64,000 nucleotides of DNA from Scatomorpha stercorigallinarum (GTDB lineage Bacteria > Bacillota > Clostridia > Oscillospirales > Oscillospiraceae). A program made the position numbers and the translations under genes. Positions 8,954 through 16,963 of the stretch are shown in pieces. How positions within the stretch are numbered: the first letter of the stretch is position 1; every line of letters begins with the position of its first letter. The notes beneath the pieces were generated by a model. It was not told the origin of the DNA. It ran no database searches and worked only from the letters and a program-made list of their open reading frames with translations. The stretch lies in the NCBI GenBank assembly GCA_944387865.1, contig CALXGN010000001.1, forward strand, positions 124,001 to 188,000, read 5' to 3'.

Positions 8954-9175
8954 ATGCCTGAAGAAAAGAGCTATTACGTCATCGACCCGGAGGGCAAGCT
9001 GACCTGCCACAAGTGCGGCGTGCCGCTGGTGAAGGACAACGCCGTGTTTGGCTATCTGGACAACGCCTTCCCCGTGGAATTGCCCGTCTGCCCCAAATGC
9101 GGCTTCGTCTACGTCCCCGAGGAGCTGGCCATGGGCAAGGTGCTCTCCGTGGAAAAAGTACTGGAGGACAAATGA
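8954..9175 (+). CDS. Small two-CxxC redox/zinc protein (DVU_1557-type)
   Basis: A 73-residue protein with two CxxC knuckles, CHKCG (Cys18, Cys21) and CPKCG, a rubredoxin- or zinc-ribbon-like pattern. It follows the dicluster protein by 4 nt, and its stop overlaps the next start (ATGA). The family name is from memory of annotations of the same neighbourhood in Desulfovibrio. An electron carrier or a metal-binding helper are both possible. Confidence 0.7.
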   Translation: MPEEKSYYVIDPEGKLTCHKCGVPLVKDNAVFGYLDNAFPVELPVCPKCGFVYVPEELAMGKVLSVEKVLEDK

Positions 9176-9696
9176 CCCGCCATCCCGGCGGCGAAGCCGC
9201 CACGCTGCGCCTCCTGTCCCTGTCCGGGATAGCCCCGCCCTGCCGCGTCATTGACCTCGGCGCAGGCGAGGGGGACGCTGTGCGCGCCCTGCGCGCGCGG
9301 GGCTTCGGCGCCGTGGGCATCGACCTCTCCCCCGGGGCGGATGTGGAGCGCGGCGACATCCTCGCCCCGCCCTTCCCGCCTGGAAGCTTTGACGCGGCGC
9401 TCAGCCAGTGCGCCTTCTTCCTCACGGGCGACGTGCCGGCCGCCTTCCGCGCGGCGTATTCCCTTCTGCGCCCCGGCGGAGTGTTCATGTACTCGGACAT
9501 CGTCCCCGGCGGCGGGGAGGCATTGCGCGCCCTCGCGGAAAACGCCGGTTTTTCCCTCGTATCCATCGAGGACACCACGCCGCAGTGGCGTGAATACTAC
9601 ATCCGCGCCCTCTGGCAGGGTGCGGCGGAGCCGCCGCCAAAAGGAGCGGATATCAGGCGCAGCCGCTATCTCAGCGCCATATTCCGCCGCCCCTGA
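9172..9696 (+). CDS. SAM-dependent methyltransferase of the Mop/Trs cluster (TrsM-like, DVU_1556-type)
   Basis: The ATG at 9172 overlaps the previous stop, giving a 174-residue protein; an extended reading from 9013 would run through the preceding gene and is rejected. A class I methyltransferase fold is clear: VIDLGAGEGDAV (SAM motif I, residues 26-37), acidic GIDLSPGADV, then GSFDAALSQC. Cys80 in SQCAFFLTGD is where I would expect Sec in selenoprotein relatives; here it is an ordinary TGC codon. The substrate is unknown. Operon position predicts cooperation with the radical SAM and C_GCAxxG_C_C proteins. Confidence 0.75.
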   Translation: MTRHPGGEAATLRLLSLSGIAPPCRVIDLGAGEGDAVRALRARGFGAVGIDLSPGADVERGDILAPPFPPGSFDAALSQCAFFLTGDVPAAFRAAYSLLRPGGVFMYSDIVPGGGEALRALAENAGFSLVSIEDTTPQWREYYIRALWQGAAEPPPKGADIRRSRYLSAIFRRP

Positions 9697-9723
9697 AGCG
9701 GCGGGCGTTCAAAAGGAGGACAC

Positions 9724-10146
9724 ATGGACGTATTCGACCGTATGTTGGAACTCGCGCGCGAGGGCTATGACTGCGCGCAGATCATGCTCACCCTCGCCCT
9801 GGACATGGACGGCAAGTCCGACCCCGACCTCGTGCGCGCGATGGGCGGGCTCAGCCTCGGCGTCGCCGGCGGCGGGGATATCTGCGGCGCGCTCAGCGGC
9901 GGGGCCTGCCTGCTGGCCTATTTTGCCGGCCGCGGCGCCCCGGGCGAGCAGCCCCACCCCAAGCTGGGCGAGATGTACGCCTCCCTCCGCGAGTGGTTCA
10001 GCGAATACACCGCCGGCTACGGCGGCGACAGCTGCCGCTGCATACTCGCCGGGGACGAGCGCAACCGCGTCATGCGCTGCCCCCTTGTCGTCCAGGCCGT
10101 CTTTGAAAAGTGCTGCGGCCTGCTGGAGATGAACGGCGTCCTCTGA
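9724..10146 (+). CDS. C_GCAxxG_C_C family protein (DVU_1555-type)
   Basis: A 140-residue Cys-rich protein with an AAGGAGG site. It matches the C_GCAxxG_C_C family: an N-terminal Cys17 after EGYD, a GGGDICGALSGG segment (Cys54, Cys62), then Cys104/106, Cys119 and a CC pair at 130/131. Family knowledge: such proteins are thought to bind a redox cofactor or cluster and often sit beside oxidoreductases. Its job in this cluster is unknown. Confidence 0.75.
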   Translation: MDVFDRMLELAREGYDCAQIMLTLALDMDGKSDPDLVRAMGGLSLGVAGGGDICGALSGGACLLAYFAGRGAPGEQPHPKLGEMYASLREWFSEYTAGYGGDSCRCILAGDERNRVMRCPLVVQAVFEKCCGLLEMNGVL

Positions 10147-10171
10147 GCGCCGCGGACAGAAAGGCTCGTAT

Positions 10172-11479
10172 ATGACTCCATTCGCCACCACGACCAGCGT
10201 CTGCCCCGTCTGCCTGCGCCCGATACCGGCGGAAAAGGCGGTCGGGGACGACGGCTTTATCCACCTTGTCAAGACCTGCCCCGAGCACGGGTATTTCGAC
10301 GTCCTCATCTGGGAGGGCGGCATCGTCGATCACCTGCTCTGGAACACCGCCGGCAAGGGCGGCGGCAACCGCCCGCCGGTCACCGTCCCCGCCGCCGCTG
10401 ACTGCCCGCGCTCCTGCGGCCTCTGTGACGAGCACGAGAGCGCCGGCTGCTGTGTGCTGCTGGAGCTGACGGACCGCTGCGACCTCAAATGCCCCGTCTG
10501 CTTCGCCTCCGCCGGCGAGGGCGAGGGCCGCGACCTCCCGCTGGAGGACGTCGCGCGGCTCTACGACATGCTGATGGCCCGCGGCGGGCCCTTCAACATC
10601 CAGCTCTCCGGCGGCGAGCCCACTGTGCGCGACGACCTGCCGGAGATCGTCGCCCTTGGGCGCGAAAAGGGCTTCAGCTACTTCCAATTGAACACGAACG
10701 GCCTGCGCCTGGCCGCGGAGACCGGCTATGCGGAAAAACTGCGCCGCGCGGGCGTCTGCTGCGCCTTTTTGCAGTTCGACGGCCTGGACGACAGCATCTA
10801 CCGCGTCCTCCGCGGCCGCGCTCTGCTTTCGCTCAAGCTGAAGGCCGTTGAAAACTGCGCCGCGGCCGGCCTGCCCGTGGTGCTGGTGCCCACAGTCGCC
10901 CCCGGCGTCAACGACGGCGCGCTGGGCGATATCCTGCGCTTCGGCCTGGAACACATGCCCGCCGTGCGCGGCGTACACATCCAGCCCATCAGCTACTTTG
11001 GCCGCTGCGCCCTGCCCGAGCCCGAGCGCCGCCTAACCATCCCCCGCGTCCTGCGGGAGATCGAGCGCCAGACGGGCGGGCTGATGCGCGTTACCGACTT
11101 CGGCGGCGGCGGGGCGGAGAGCTCCTACTGCTCCTTCCACGCCAGCTACCGCCGCCGGGCCGGCGGCTCGCTGAAGGCCCTCCCCCGCCGCCGCGGGGAA
11201 TGCTGCTGCGTCAAGAGCGCGGACGCCCGCGACTTCGTCGCCGGCCACTGGGGCGCGCAGGAGGAAGGCGGCGGGCGCGACGGCTTCGACGAATTCCTCG
11301 CCGAGGCCCGCGCCAGCACCTTCACCGTCTCCGGCATGGTGTTCCAGGACGCGATGAACCTCGACCTCGAGCGCCTGCGCCGCTGCCACATCTGCGAAGC
11401 CGACCTCGAATACGGCATGGTGCCCTTCTGCGCCTATAACCTGACGGACACCTCCGGCCGCGCCCTTTACCGCCGGTGA
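10172..11479 (+). CDS. trsS: Radical SAM protein, TrsS-like (DVU_1554-type)
   Basis: A 435-residue radical SAM protein. An N-terminal zinc-like section holds CPVC and CPEHG, then CPRSCGLC before the core. The [4Fe-4S] motif is CDLKCPVC (Cys103/107/110), followed by LSGGEPTVRDD and NTNGLRL, typical of the SAM partial barrel. More cysteines (CCCVKS, CHICEAD) near the C terminus may hold auxiliary clusters. The position, after a C_GCAxxG_C_C gene and before an AMP ligase, matches families I recall as TrsS, which are selenoproteins in some species; no in-frame TGA is present here. The reaction is unknown. Confidence 0.75.
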   Translation: MTPFATTTSVCPVCLRPIPAEKAVGDDGFIHLVKTCPEHGYFDVLIWEGGIVDHLLWNTAGKGGGNRPPVTVPAAADCPRSCGLCDEHESAGCCVLLELTDRCDLKCPVCFASAGEGEGRDLPLEDVARLYDMLMARGGPFNIQLSGGEPTVRDDLPEIVALGREKGFSYFQLNTNGLRLAAETGYAEKLRRAGVCCAFLQFDGLDDSIYRVLRGRALLSLKLKAVENCAAAGLPVVLVPTVAPGVNDGALGDILRFGLEHMPAVRGVHIQPISYFGRCALPEPERRLTIPRVLREIERQTGGLMRVTDFGGGGAESSYCSFHASYRRRAGGSLKALPRRRGECCCVKSADARDFVAGHWGAQEEGGGRDGFDEFLAEARASTFTVSGMVFQDAMNLDLERLRRCHICEADLEYGMVPFCAYNLTDTSGRALYRR

Positions 11480-12693
11480 AGCGCTCGCGGCTGGACAACT
11501 GGATATGCTCCCTCGAGGGCCTTGCCGAGCTCACGCTCGATGCCCTTGCTGCATTGCAGCTTGAGCGGCTGAACGCGCTGCTCGCGCGCGAGCGCGAGCG
11601 CGGCGGCTTTTATTCCGGCCTGCCCGCGCGGCTCGAGAGCCTTTCCCAGCTCTCCTCCCTGCCCTTCACCACGCCGCGGCAGCTCGCGGAGAACGCCGGC
11701 GCCATGCTGCTCTGTTCGCAGTCGGAGATAAGCCGCGTCATCAGCGGCGCCACCAGCGGCACCACCGGCCCCGCCAAGCGCGTGTTCTACACGGAGCGCG
11801 ACATTGCCCACACCGTCGGCTTTTTTGCCGCCGGCATCGGCGAGTTCACCTCCGCGGGTGACACGGTGATGATAGCCATGCCCTTCTCCGGCCCCTTCGG
11901 CCTCGGCGACCTCATCGCCCGCGCAGTCGAGAGCCTGGGCGCGCGCGCCCTGCGCACGGGCGTGGCGCGCACATATTCATCCCTCTGCGCGGAGCTGGAC
12001 GATGAGCGCCCCTCCGCCTATATCGGCATGCCCGTCCCGCTGCTGGCTATGCTTAGATATTATGTAAACTTAAATGGCCGCCTCCCCTCCATCCGCCGCG
12101 CGCTGATATCCGGCGACGCCTGCCCGCTCGGCGTCGTACAGGAGATAGAAAAGCTGCTCGGCGGGCCGCTCTTCCCGCACTACGGCTCGCGTGAGATGTG
12201 CCTCGGCGGCGCCATCACCTGCCCCGCGCACGAGGGGATGCACCTGCGGGCTAACCACATCCTCGCGGAGATCATCTCCCCGGAGGGCGAGCCCCTCCCG
12301 GACGGCGAATGGGGCGAGCTGGTGATAACGACGCTGGACATGGAGGCCCTGCCGCTCATACGCTACCGCACGGGCGACTTCACGCGGCGGCTGCCGGGGC
12401 CCTGCCCCTGTGGGAGCTGCGCGCCGCGGCTCGACCGCGTCAGCCGCCTTGACGCGCGCGAGAGCTTCATGGAGCGCCTTGATTCCGCCCTTTTCCCGCT
12501 CCCCGGCCTACTTGACTATGAGGCCTGCCTGCTTCCCGGCCGGCTTGAAATATCCGCCGTCACGCTGGACGGCCGGGACGGCGGCCTCGCCGCCGCGGCC
12601 GCGCCGCTGCTGCCCGGCGCGGAGATATCCGTCTCCTGCCGCCGCGCGGACGGCGGCGGCGTCCCCTCCCCGCGCAAGCGGACACTGCTTTGA
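11476..12693 (+). CDS. AMP-dependent (CoA) ligase of the Mop/Trs cluster (DVU_1553-type)
   Basis: The GTG start overlaps the previous stop (GTGA). The 405-residue protein belongs to the ANL superfamily, close to phenylacetate-CoA ligases: P-loop SGATSGTTGPAKR, a central PHYGSREM, and YRTGD before the hinge. It would adenylate a carboxylic acid, possibly the product of the aldehyde oxidoreductase, and pass it to CoA or another thiol (inference). The C-terminal subdomain is short. It is the last gene of the run and is followed by a terminator. Confidence 0.75.
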   Translation: MKRSRLDNWICSLEGLAELTLDALAALQLERLNALLARERERGGFYSGLPARLESLSQLSSLPFTTPRQLAENAGAMLLCSQSEISRVISGATSGTTGPAKRVFYTERDIAHTVGFFAAGIGEFTSAGDTVMIAMPFSGPFGLGDLIARAVESLGARALRTGVARTYSSLCAELDDERPSAYIGMPVPLLAMLRYYVNLNGRLPSIRRALISGDACPLGVVQEIEKLLGGPLFPHYGSREMCLGGAITCPAHEGMHLRANHILAEIISPEGEPLPDGEWGELVITTLDMEALPLIRYRTGDFTRRLPGPCPCGSCAPRLDRVSRLDARESFMERLDSALFPLPGLLDYEACLLPGRLEISAVTLDGRDGGLAAAAAPLLPGAEISVSCRRADGGGVPSPRKRTLL

Positions 12694-12700
12694 ACAGCAT

Positions 12701-12732
12701 GAAAAAAGGCCCGTCACCGGGCCTTTTTTTCA
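12701..12732. terminator. Bidirectional rho-independent terminator
   Basis: AAAAAAGGCCCG, TCAC loop, CGGGCCTTTTTTT. It separates the convergent ligase and M23 genes and serves both strands; it includes the last codons of the M23 gene on the minus strand. Confidence 0.85.
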
Positions 12733-13518
12733 TCTTACGGGCAGGTATGCCGTGGGATCGACGCTCTCGCCGTTCACCCTCATGGCAAAGTGCAGGTGAT
12801 AGGGCGAGTTCGTCTCGCAGATGGCCGTCGTGCCGACGGAGCCGATGGTGTCACCCATCGACACGCTGTCCCCCGCCACCACAGTCGGCAGCGCGGCCAG
12901 GTTGGAGTATACGCTGACGATGCCCGCGCCGTGGTCGATGACCACCGTCGTGCCATAGAGCCCGTCGTCATATACCTCCGTCACCGTGCCGCTGGCGGCG
13001 GCCTTCACCGGCTCGCCCAGCGGGGCGAGGATGTCCAGCCCGTCGTGAGTGCGCCAGTCGCCCATCGTGCGGTCATAGGCCAGCGTGTCCATGATATAGC
13101 CCACGTCCACCTCCCCGCTGAGCGGCCAGCCATAAGCCGCGGGGCCTGTCTCCTCCTGCGCCGGCTCCTCCTGCACGGCCGGCTGCTCTGACGGCTCTTC
13201 TGCCGCCACCTCCGGCGGCTCCGGCTGCGGCTCGGCGATGACCTCCACCGCGTCCTCCGGCACCTGCCACTCCGTCTCGCCGGCCTCCGGCGTCGCCGCC
13301 GGCGTGGGCGCGGAAGTCACGGCCGCCGGCGTGGGCGCCGCGGTGGCGGAAAGCGAGATGTCGCCGATGTCGTCCTTCTGCACAGTCCTATTCCCGCTCA
13401 GCAGGCTCCAGGCCGAAACGCCGATCACCGCCGCGCAGAGGAAAAGGACTATGTAGAAGCCCTTCCCATTAAAAAAGCCGTCCAGCTTGCCGCCGGAACC
13501 CTTGTTATTTTCGTCCAT
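12730..13518 (-). CDS. Membrane-anchored M23 (LytM) peptidase, SpoIIQ-like
   Basis: A 262-residue protein with one N-terminal membrane helix (about residues 20-40), a Pro/Glu/Ala-rich linker to about residue 125, and a C-terminal M23 domain. The zinc site appears intact: THDGLD supplies His and Asp (HxxxD) and YHLHFAM supplies the HxH. Such proteins cleave or bind peptidoglycan outside the membrane. The architecture fits clostridial SpoIIQ, which is engaged in engulfment, but a general cell-wall hydrolase is equally possible. I prefer the ATG at 13518, 7 nt after GGAGG, over the GTG one codon earlier. The ribosome site lies in a hairpin. Confidence 0.75.
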   Translation of the reverse strand: MDENNKGSGGKLDGFFNGKGFYIVLFLCAAVIGVSAWSLLSGNRTVQKDDIGDISLSATAAPTPAAVTSAPTPAATPEAGETEWQVPEDAVEVIAEPQPEPPEVAAEEPSEQPAVQEEPAQEETGPAAYGWPLSGEVDVGYIMDTLAYDRTMGDWRTHDGLDILAPLGEPVKAAASGTVTEVYDDGLYGTTVVIDHGAGIVSVYSNLAALPTVVAGDSVSMGDTIGSVGTTAICETNSPYHLHFAMRVNGESVDPTAYLPVR

Positions 13519-13523
13519 CACGA

Positions 13524-13550
13524 AACCTCCAACAGATGTTGTCGGAGGTT
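13524..13550 (-). promoter_or_regulatory. Hairpin that can hide the ribosome site of the M23 gene
   Basis: On the minus strand AACCTCC (13544-13550) pairs with GGAGGTT (13524-13530), reinforced by AACA/TGTT nearer the loop. GGAGGTT is the ribosome-binding site itself, so folding could reduce translation. Confidence 0.45.
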
Positions 13551-13671
13551 ATTGTTACCAGCAGGCGATCGTTATATACATCACCATAGGAAGTTATTTA
13601 TCCTAAATCTCTCTGTATTGCAAAGATGCTGCCTTCATATTATCAAAAAGAGGAAAACCACCCGGGCGCGC

Positions 13672-13980
13672 TCACCCCTCCCGGCCCCAGAAATCATACT
13701 TGCAAACGGGGCATTTGGGGTAATCAAAGTCTATCGTCGCACCGCATTTCGGGCACTTTTTCTGCGGCATCTCCCCCGCATCACCGCCTTCGATCTCGCC
13801 CTCCGGCAGGAACAGCTCCACCTTGCCGCATCCTTTGCAGGCGTACACGTCGAGCTCCATAGCCCCAGCCAGCAGATTCGGCCAGTCGCCGAGTATCCAC
13901 CCGGTGCGCCCCAGCTGGAAATCCTCCCGGCTCATGAACTGCATGTCCTCGCCGCAGCGCAGGCACTTCAACTTCCGCAT
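13672..13980 (-). CDS. Small zinc-ribbon protein of unknown function
   Basis: The ATG at 13980 follows an AAAAAAGGAGG site. The 102-residue protein has three CxxC pairs: CLRCGED, CKGCGK and a C-terminal double ribbon (CPKCG, CPVCKYDFWG). The middle part is amphipathic. Such zinc-ribbon proteins are common in Clostridia and mostly uncharacterised. It stands alone between the M23 gene and the enolase terminator and has its own promoter candidate. Confidence 0.75.
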   Translation of the reverse strand: MRKLKCLRCGEDMQFMSREDFQLGRTGWILGDWPNLLAGAMELDVYACKGCGKVELFLPEGEIEGGDAGEMPQKKCPKCGATIDFDYPKCPVCKYDFWGREG

Positions 13981-13999
13981 ATACGCACCTCCTTTTTTC

Positions 14000-14029
14000 A
14001 GTATATCATCCCCTGAGCGGGTCGCGCAA
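14000..14029 (-). promoter_or_regulatory. Promoter candidate of the zinc-ribbon gene
   Basis: Minus-strand TTGCGC (14024-14029), 18 bp, TATACT (14000-14005), ending 20 bp before the start codon. Confidence 0.45.
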
Positions 14030-14051
14030 GGCCCGCCAGCCCAAACACGAA

Positions 14052-14085
14052 CAAAACACCCCGGGATTTTTCCCGGGGTGTTTGT
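14052..14085 (-). terminator. Rho-independent terminator of the glycolytic operon
   Basis: A 12-bp GC-rich stem (AACACCCCGGGA with its complement) and a short A-rich loop, followed on the minus strand by TTGTTCGT. It lies 15 bp past the enolase stop. Confidence 0.8.
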
Positions 14086-14099
14086 TGATACGAAAGCGC

Positions 14100-15404
14100 T
14101 TACTTGCTGAGGTTGAAGAAGGCGTCCTTGCCGGCGTACTGCGCGACGTCGAAGAGCTCCTCCTCGATGCGGAGCAGCTGGTTGTACTTGCAGACGCGGT
14201 CGGTGCGGCTGGGGGCGCCGGTCTTGATCTGGCCGGCGTTCAGGCCCACGACGAGGTCGGCGATAGTGGTGTCCTCGGTCTCGCCGGAGCGGTGGGACAC
14301 GACGGTGGTGTAGCCGTGGCGGTTGGCGAGCTGGATGGTATCCAGGGTCTCGGTCAGGGTGCCGATCTGGTTGACCTTGATCAGGACGGAGTTGGCAACG
14401 TGCTTCTCCAGGCCGGTCTTGACGCGCTCGACGTTGGTGACGAACAGGTCGTCGCCGACGAGCTGCACGCGGTCGCCCAGGGCCTTGGTGAGCATGCTCC
14501 AGCCTTCCCAGTCGTCCTCGCCCATGCAGTCCTCCATGGAGATGATGGGGTAGGTGTCGGCGAACTTCTTCCACATGTTGACCATCTGCTGGCGGGTCAT
14601 GGTCTTCTTGGCCTTCGGCAGGGTGTAGGTGCCGTCCTCAGCGTTGTACCAGTCGGACACGGCGGCGTCGATGCCGAGCATGAAGTCCTCGCCGGGCTTG
14701 TAGCCGCTCTTCTCGATGGCGGCGACGATGCACTTGAAGGCATCCTCGTCCTTCTTCAGGTTGGGGGCGTAGCCGCCCTCGTCGCCCACGCCGGCGGCGG
14801 GGGTGCCGTTCTCCTTGAGGACGCTCTTCAGGTTGTGGAACACCTCGGAGCACATGCGCAGGGCTTCCTTCCAGCTCTTCGCGCCGACAGGCAGGACCAT
14901 GAACTCCTGGATGTCAACGTTGTTGGTGGCGTGGGCGCCGCCGTTGAGGATGTTCATCATCGGCACGGGCAGGGTCTTGGCGTTCACGCCGCCGATGTAG
15001 TTGTAGAGGGGGATATTGAGGGCGTTGGCGGCGGCACGGGCGCAGGCCAGGGAGACGCCGAGGATGGCGTTGGCGCCCAGGCGGGTCTTGTTGGGGGTGC
15101 CGTCGAGCTCGATGAGCATCTTGTCGATGGAGGTCTGGTCGAGGGCGTTCAGGCCCAGCATGGCCTCGGCGATCTCGGTGTTGACGTTCTCAACGGCGCG
15201 GGTCACGCCCTTGCCCAGGTAACGGCTCTTGTCGCCGTCGCGGAGCTCGCAGGCCTCGTGCACGCCGGTGGAGGCGCCGGAGGGAACGGCAGCGCGGCCG
15301 ACGGTGCCGTCGTCGAGGGTGACCTCGACCTCAACGGTCGGATTGCCGCGGGAGTCCATTATCTCGCGCCCGGTGACGTCAACGATCTCAAAATACTCTT
15401 TCAT
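14100..15404 (-). CDS. eno: Enolase
   Basis: At 434 residues this is full length. It converts 2-phosphoglycerate to phosphoenolpyruvate in the cytosol. Visible signatures are the N-terminal GREIMDSRGNPTVEVEV, the metal-binding EDCMGEDDW, the catalytic-lysine region SVLIKVNQIGTLTET and SHRSGETEDT. The ATG has a GGAG site. It is the last gene of trmL-pgk-tpiA-gpmI-eno and is followed by a terminator. Confidence 0.97.
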   Translation of the reverse strand: MKEYFEIVDVTGREIMDSRGNPTVEVEVTLDDGTVGRAAVPSGASTGVHEACELRDGDKSRYLGKGVTRAVENVNTEIAEAMLGLNALDQTSIDKMLIELDGTPNKTRLGANAILGVSLACARAAANALNIPLYNYIGGVNAKTLPVPMMNILNGGAHATNNVDIQEFMVLPVGAKSWKEALRMCSEVFHNLKSVLKENGTPAAGVGDEGGYAPNLKKDEDAFKCIVAAIEKSGYKPGEDFMLGIDAAVSDWYNAEDGTYTLPKAKKTMTRQQMVNMWKKFADTYPIISMEDCMGEDDWEGWSMLTKALGDRVQLVGDDLFVTNVERVKTGLEKHVANSVLIKVNQIGTLTETLDTIQLANRHGYTTVVSHRSGETEDTTIADLVVGLNAGQIKTGAPSRTDRVCKYNQLLRIEEELFDVAQYAGKDAFFNLSK

Positions 15405-15434
15405 GATGATTCTCCTTAATATTAAAATCAGGGG

Positions 15435-16958
15435 TTACTTCTCAATGAGGGAGGCGCCGGTCATCTCGGCCGGCTTGCCGAGGCCCATCAGCTCCAGCAG
15501 CGTGGGGGCGATGTCCGCCAGGCGCCCTTCGCGCAGCTTCAGCTCGCCCGTGCCGGTGATGACCAGCGGCACGAGGTTGGTGGTGTGCGCGGTGTTGGGG
15601 CTGCCGTCCGGCTCCACCATGCGGTCGGCGTTGCCGTGGTCGGCGGTGACGATCATGGTGATGCCGTTGCGCTTGGCGGCCTCCACCACCTCGCCCAGGC
15701 ACTTATCGACGGTCTCCACAGCCTTCACGGCCGCGGGGATGACGCCGGTGTGCCCGACCATGTCGCAGTTGGCGAAATTGCAGACGTACAGCGCGCAACC
15801 GCCCTTGTCCATGCGGGCGACCAGGGCGTCCTTCACCTTCTCGGCGCTCATCTCGGGGATAAGGTCGTAGGTGGGGAACTCCTTGGGGCTGGGGATGAGC
15901 TCGCGCTCCTCGCCGGGGTACTGCTTTTCCACGCCGCCGTTGAGGAAGAAGGTAACGTGCGCGTACTTCTCCGTCTCCGCCACGCGGTACTGCGTGAGGC
16001 CGAGGGAGCTGACGTATTCGCCGATGGTGCCGTCCAGCTGCTCGGGCGGGAAGGCGATCGGCAGCGTGAGCGCCGCGTCGTACTGCGCGGTGCAGACATA
16101 GGAGAGCTTCAGCTCCTCCGTGTCCAGCTCGGCACCCTCGGGCAGGCAGCCGTTGAGGGCCCAGGTCATCTCGCGCGCCCGGTCGGGGCGGAAATTCATG
16201 AAGATGACGCTGTCGCCGGTCTTGATGTGACCCTCGGGGCAGCAGACGACGGGCTCCACGAACTCGTCGGTGACACCGTTTTCATAGCTCTGCTCCACAG
16301 CGGCCACGGGGTCGGCGTTCTGCACGCCCTGCGCGCGGACGATGGCGTCGTAGCCCTTCTGCACGCGCTCCCAGCGCTTGTCGCGGTCCATGCCCCAGAA
16401 ACGGCCCTGGATGGTGGCGATCTTCGCGTTGCCGAGCTCGGCGCACTTGTCGGCCAGGCGCTGGACAAAGCCGGCGCCGCTCTTGGGGCTGACGTCGCGC
16501 CCGTCAAGGAAGCAGTGGACGTAGACATGCTCCAGCCCGCGCTGCTTGGCCATGTCGAGGATGGCAAAGATGTGCGTGATGTGGCTGTGCACGCCGCCGT
16601 CGGAGAGCAGCCCCAGCACATGCAGCGCCGCGCCGCCAGCCTTGGCGTCGTCCATGGCCTTGACATAGGCGCTGTTGGTGAAGAAGCTGCCGTCGGTGAT
16701 GGCGTTGCTGATGCGCGGCAGGTCCTGATACACGACGCGGCCGGCGCCGATGTTCGTGTGCCCCACCTCGCTGTTGCCCATCTGCCCCTCCGGCAGGCCC
16801 ACGTCGAGGCCGCTGGCGGAAAGCTTTGTGTGCGGGCAGCACTCGAGCAGCTTGTCCATCACCGGCGTCTTGGCCAGATAGATGGCGTTTCCGTCGTTGG
16901 GCTCGCCGATACCATAGCCGTCAAGGATGATGAGCGCGGCAGGTCTGACGTTGTCCAT
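15435..16958 (-). CDS. gpmI: 2,3-bisphosphoglycerate-independent phosphoglycerate mutase
   Basis: A 507-residue alkaline-phosphatase-fold enzyme that interconverts 3- and 2-phosphoglycerate with manganese. LIILDGYGIGEPNDGNAI carries the metal Asp, and MGNSEVGHTNIGAGR holds the phosphorylated Ser63; C-terminal VTADHGNADRM is also present. I chose the ATG at 16958, about 9 nt after GGAGGA. A GTG three codons upstream touches that site and overlaps the tpiA stop, so it is less likely. It lies between tpiA and eno. Confidence 0.95.
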   Translation of the reverse strand: MDNVRPAALIILDGYGIGEPNDGNAIYLAKTPVMDKLLECCPHTKLSASGLDVGLPEGQMGNSEVGHTNIGAGRVVYQDLPRISNAITDGSFFTNSAYVKAMDDAKAGGAALHVLGLLSDGGVHSHITHIFAILDMAKQRGLEHVYVHCFLDGRDVSPKSGAGFVQRLADKCAELGNAKIATIQGRFWGMDRDKRWERVQKGYDAIVRAQGVQNADPVAAVEQSYENGVTDEFVEPVVCCPEGHIKTGDSVIFMNFRPDRAREMTWALNGCLPEGAELDTEELKLSYVCTAQYDAALTLPIAFPPEQLDGTIGEYVSSLGLTQYRVAETEKYAHVTFFLNGGVEKQYPGEERELIPSPKEFPTYDLIPEMSAEKVKDALVARMDKGGCALYVCNFANCDMVGHTGVIPAAVKAVETVDKCLGEVVEAAKRNGITMIVTADHGNADRMVEPDGSPNTAHTTNLVPLVITGTGELKLREGRLADIAPTLLELMGLGKPAEMTGASLIEK

Positions 16959-16963
16959 CCCGC

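Noticed and set aside
6604..8955. 783-codon minus-strand frame opposite the dicluster protein
   Set aside because: Ala/Gly/Arg-rich low-complexity shadow; the plus strand has clear cysteine-cluster motifs.
9013..9171. Upstream extension of the TrsM-like methyltransferase
   Set aside because: It overlaps the small redox gene in another frame; the ATGA overlap at 9172 is the natural start.
13560..13640. Sigma-F-like promoter upstream of the M23 gene
   Set aside because: A GGATAAATA fits the -10 pattern, but I found no matching -35 at proper spacing, so SpoIIQ identity is not supported by regulation.
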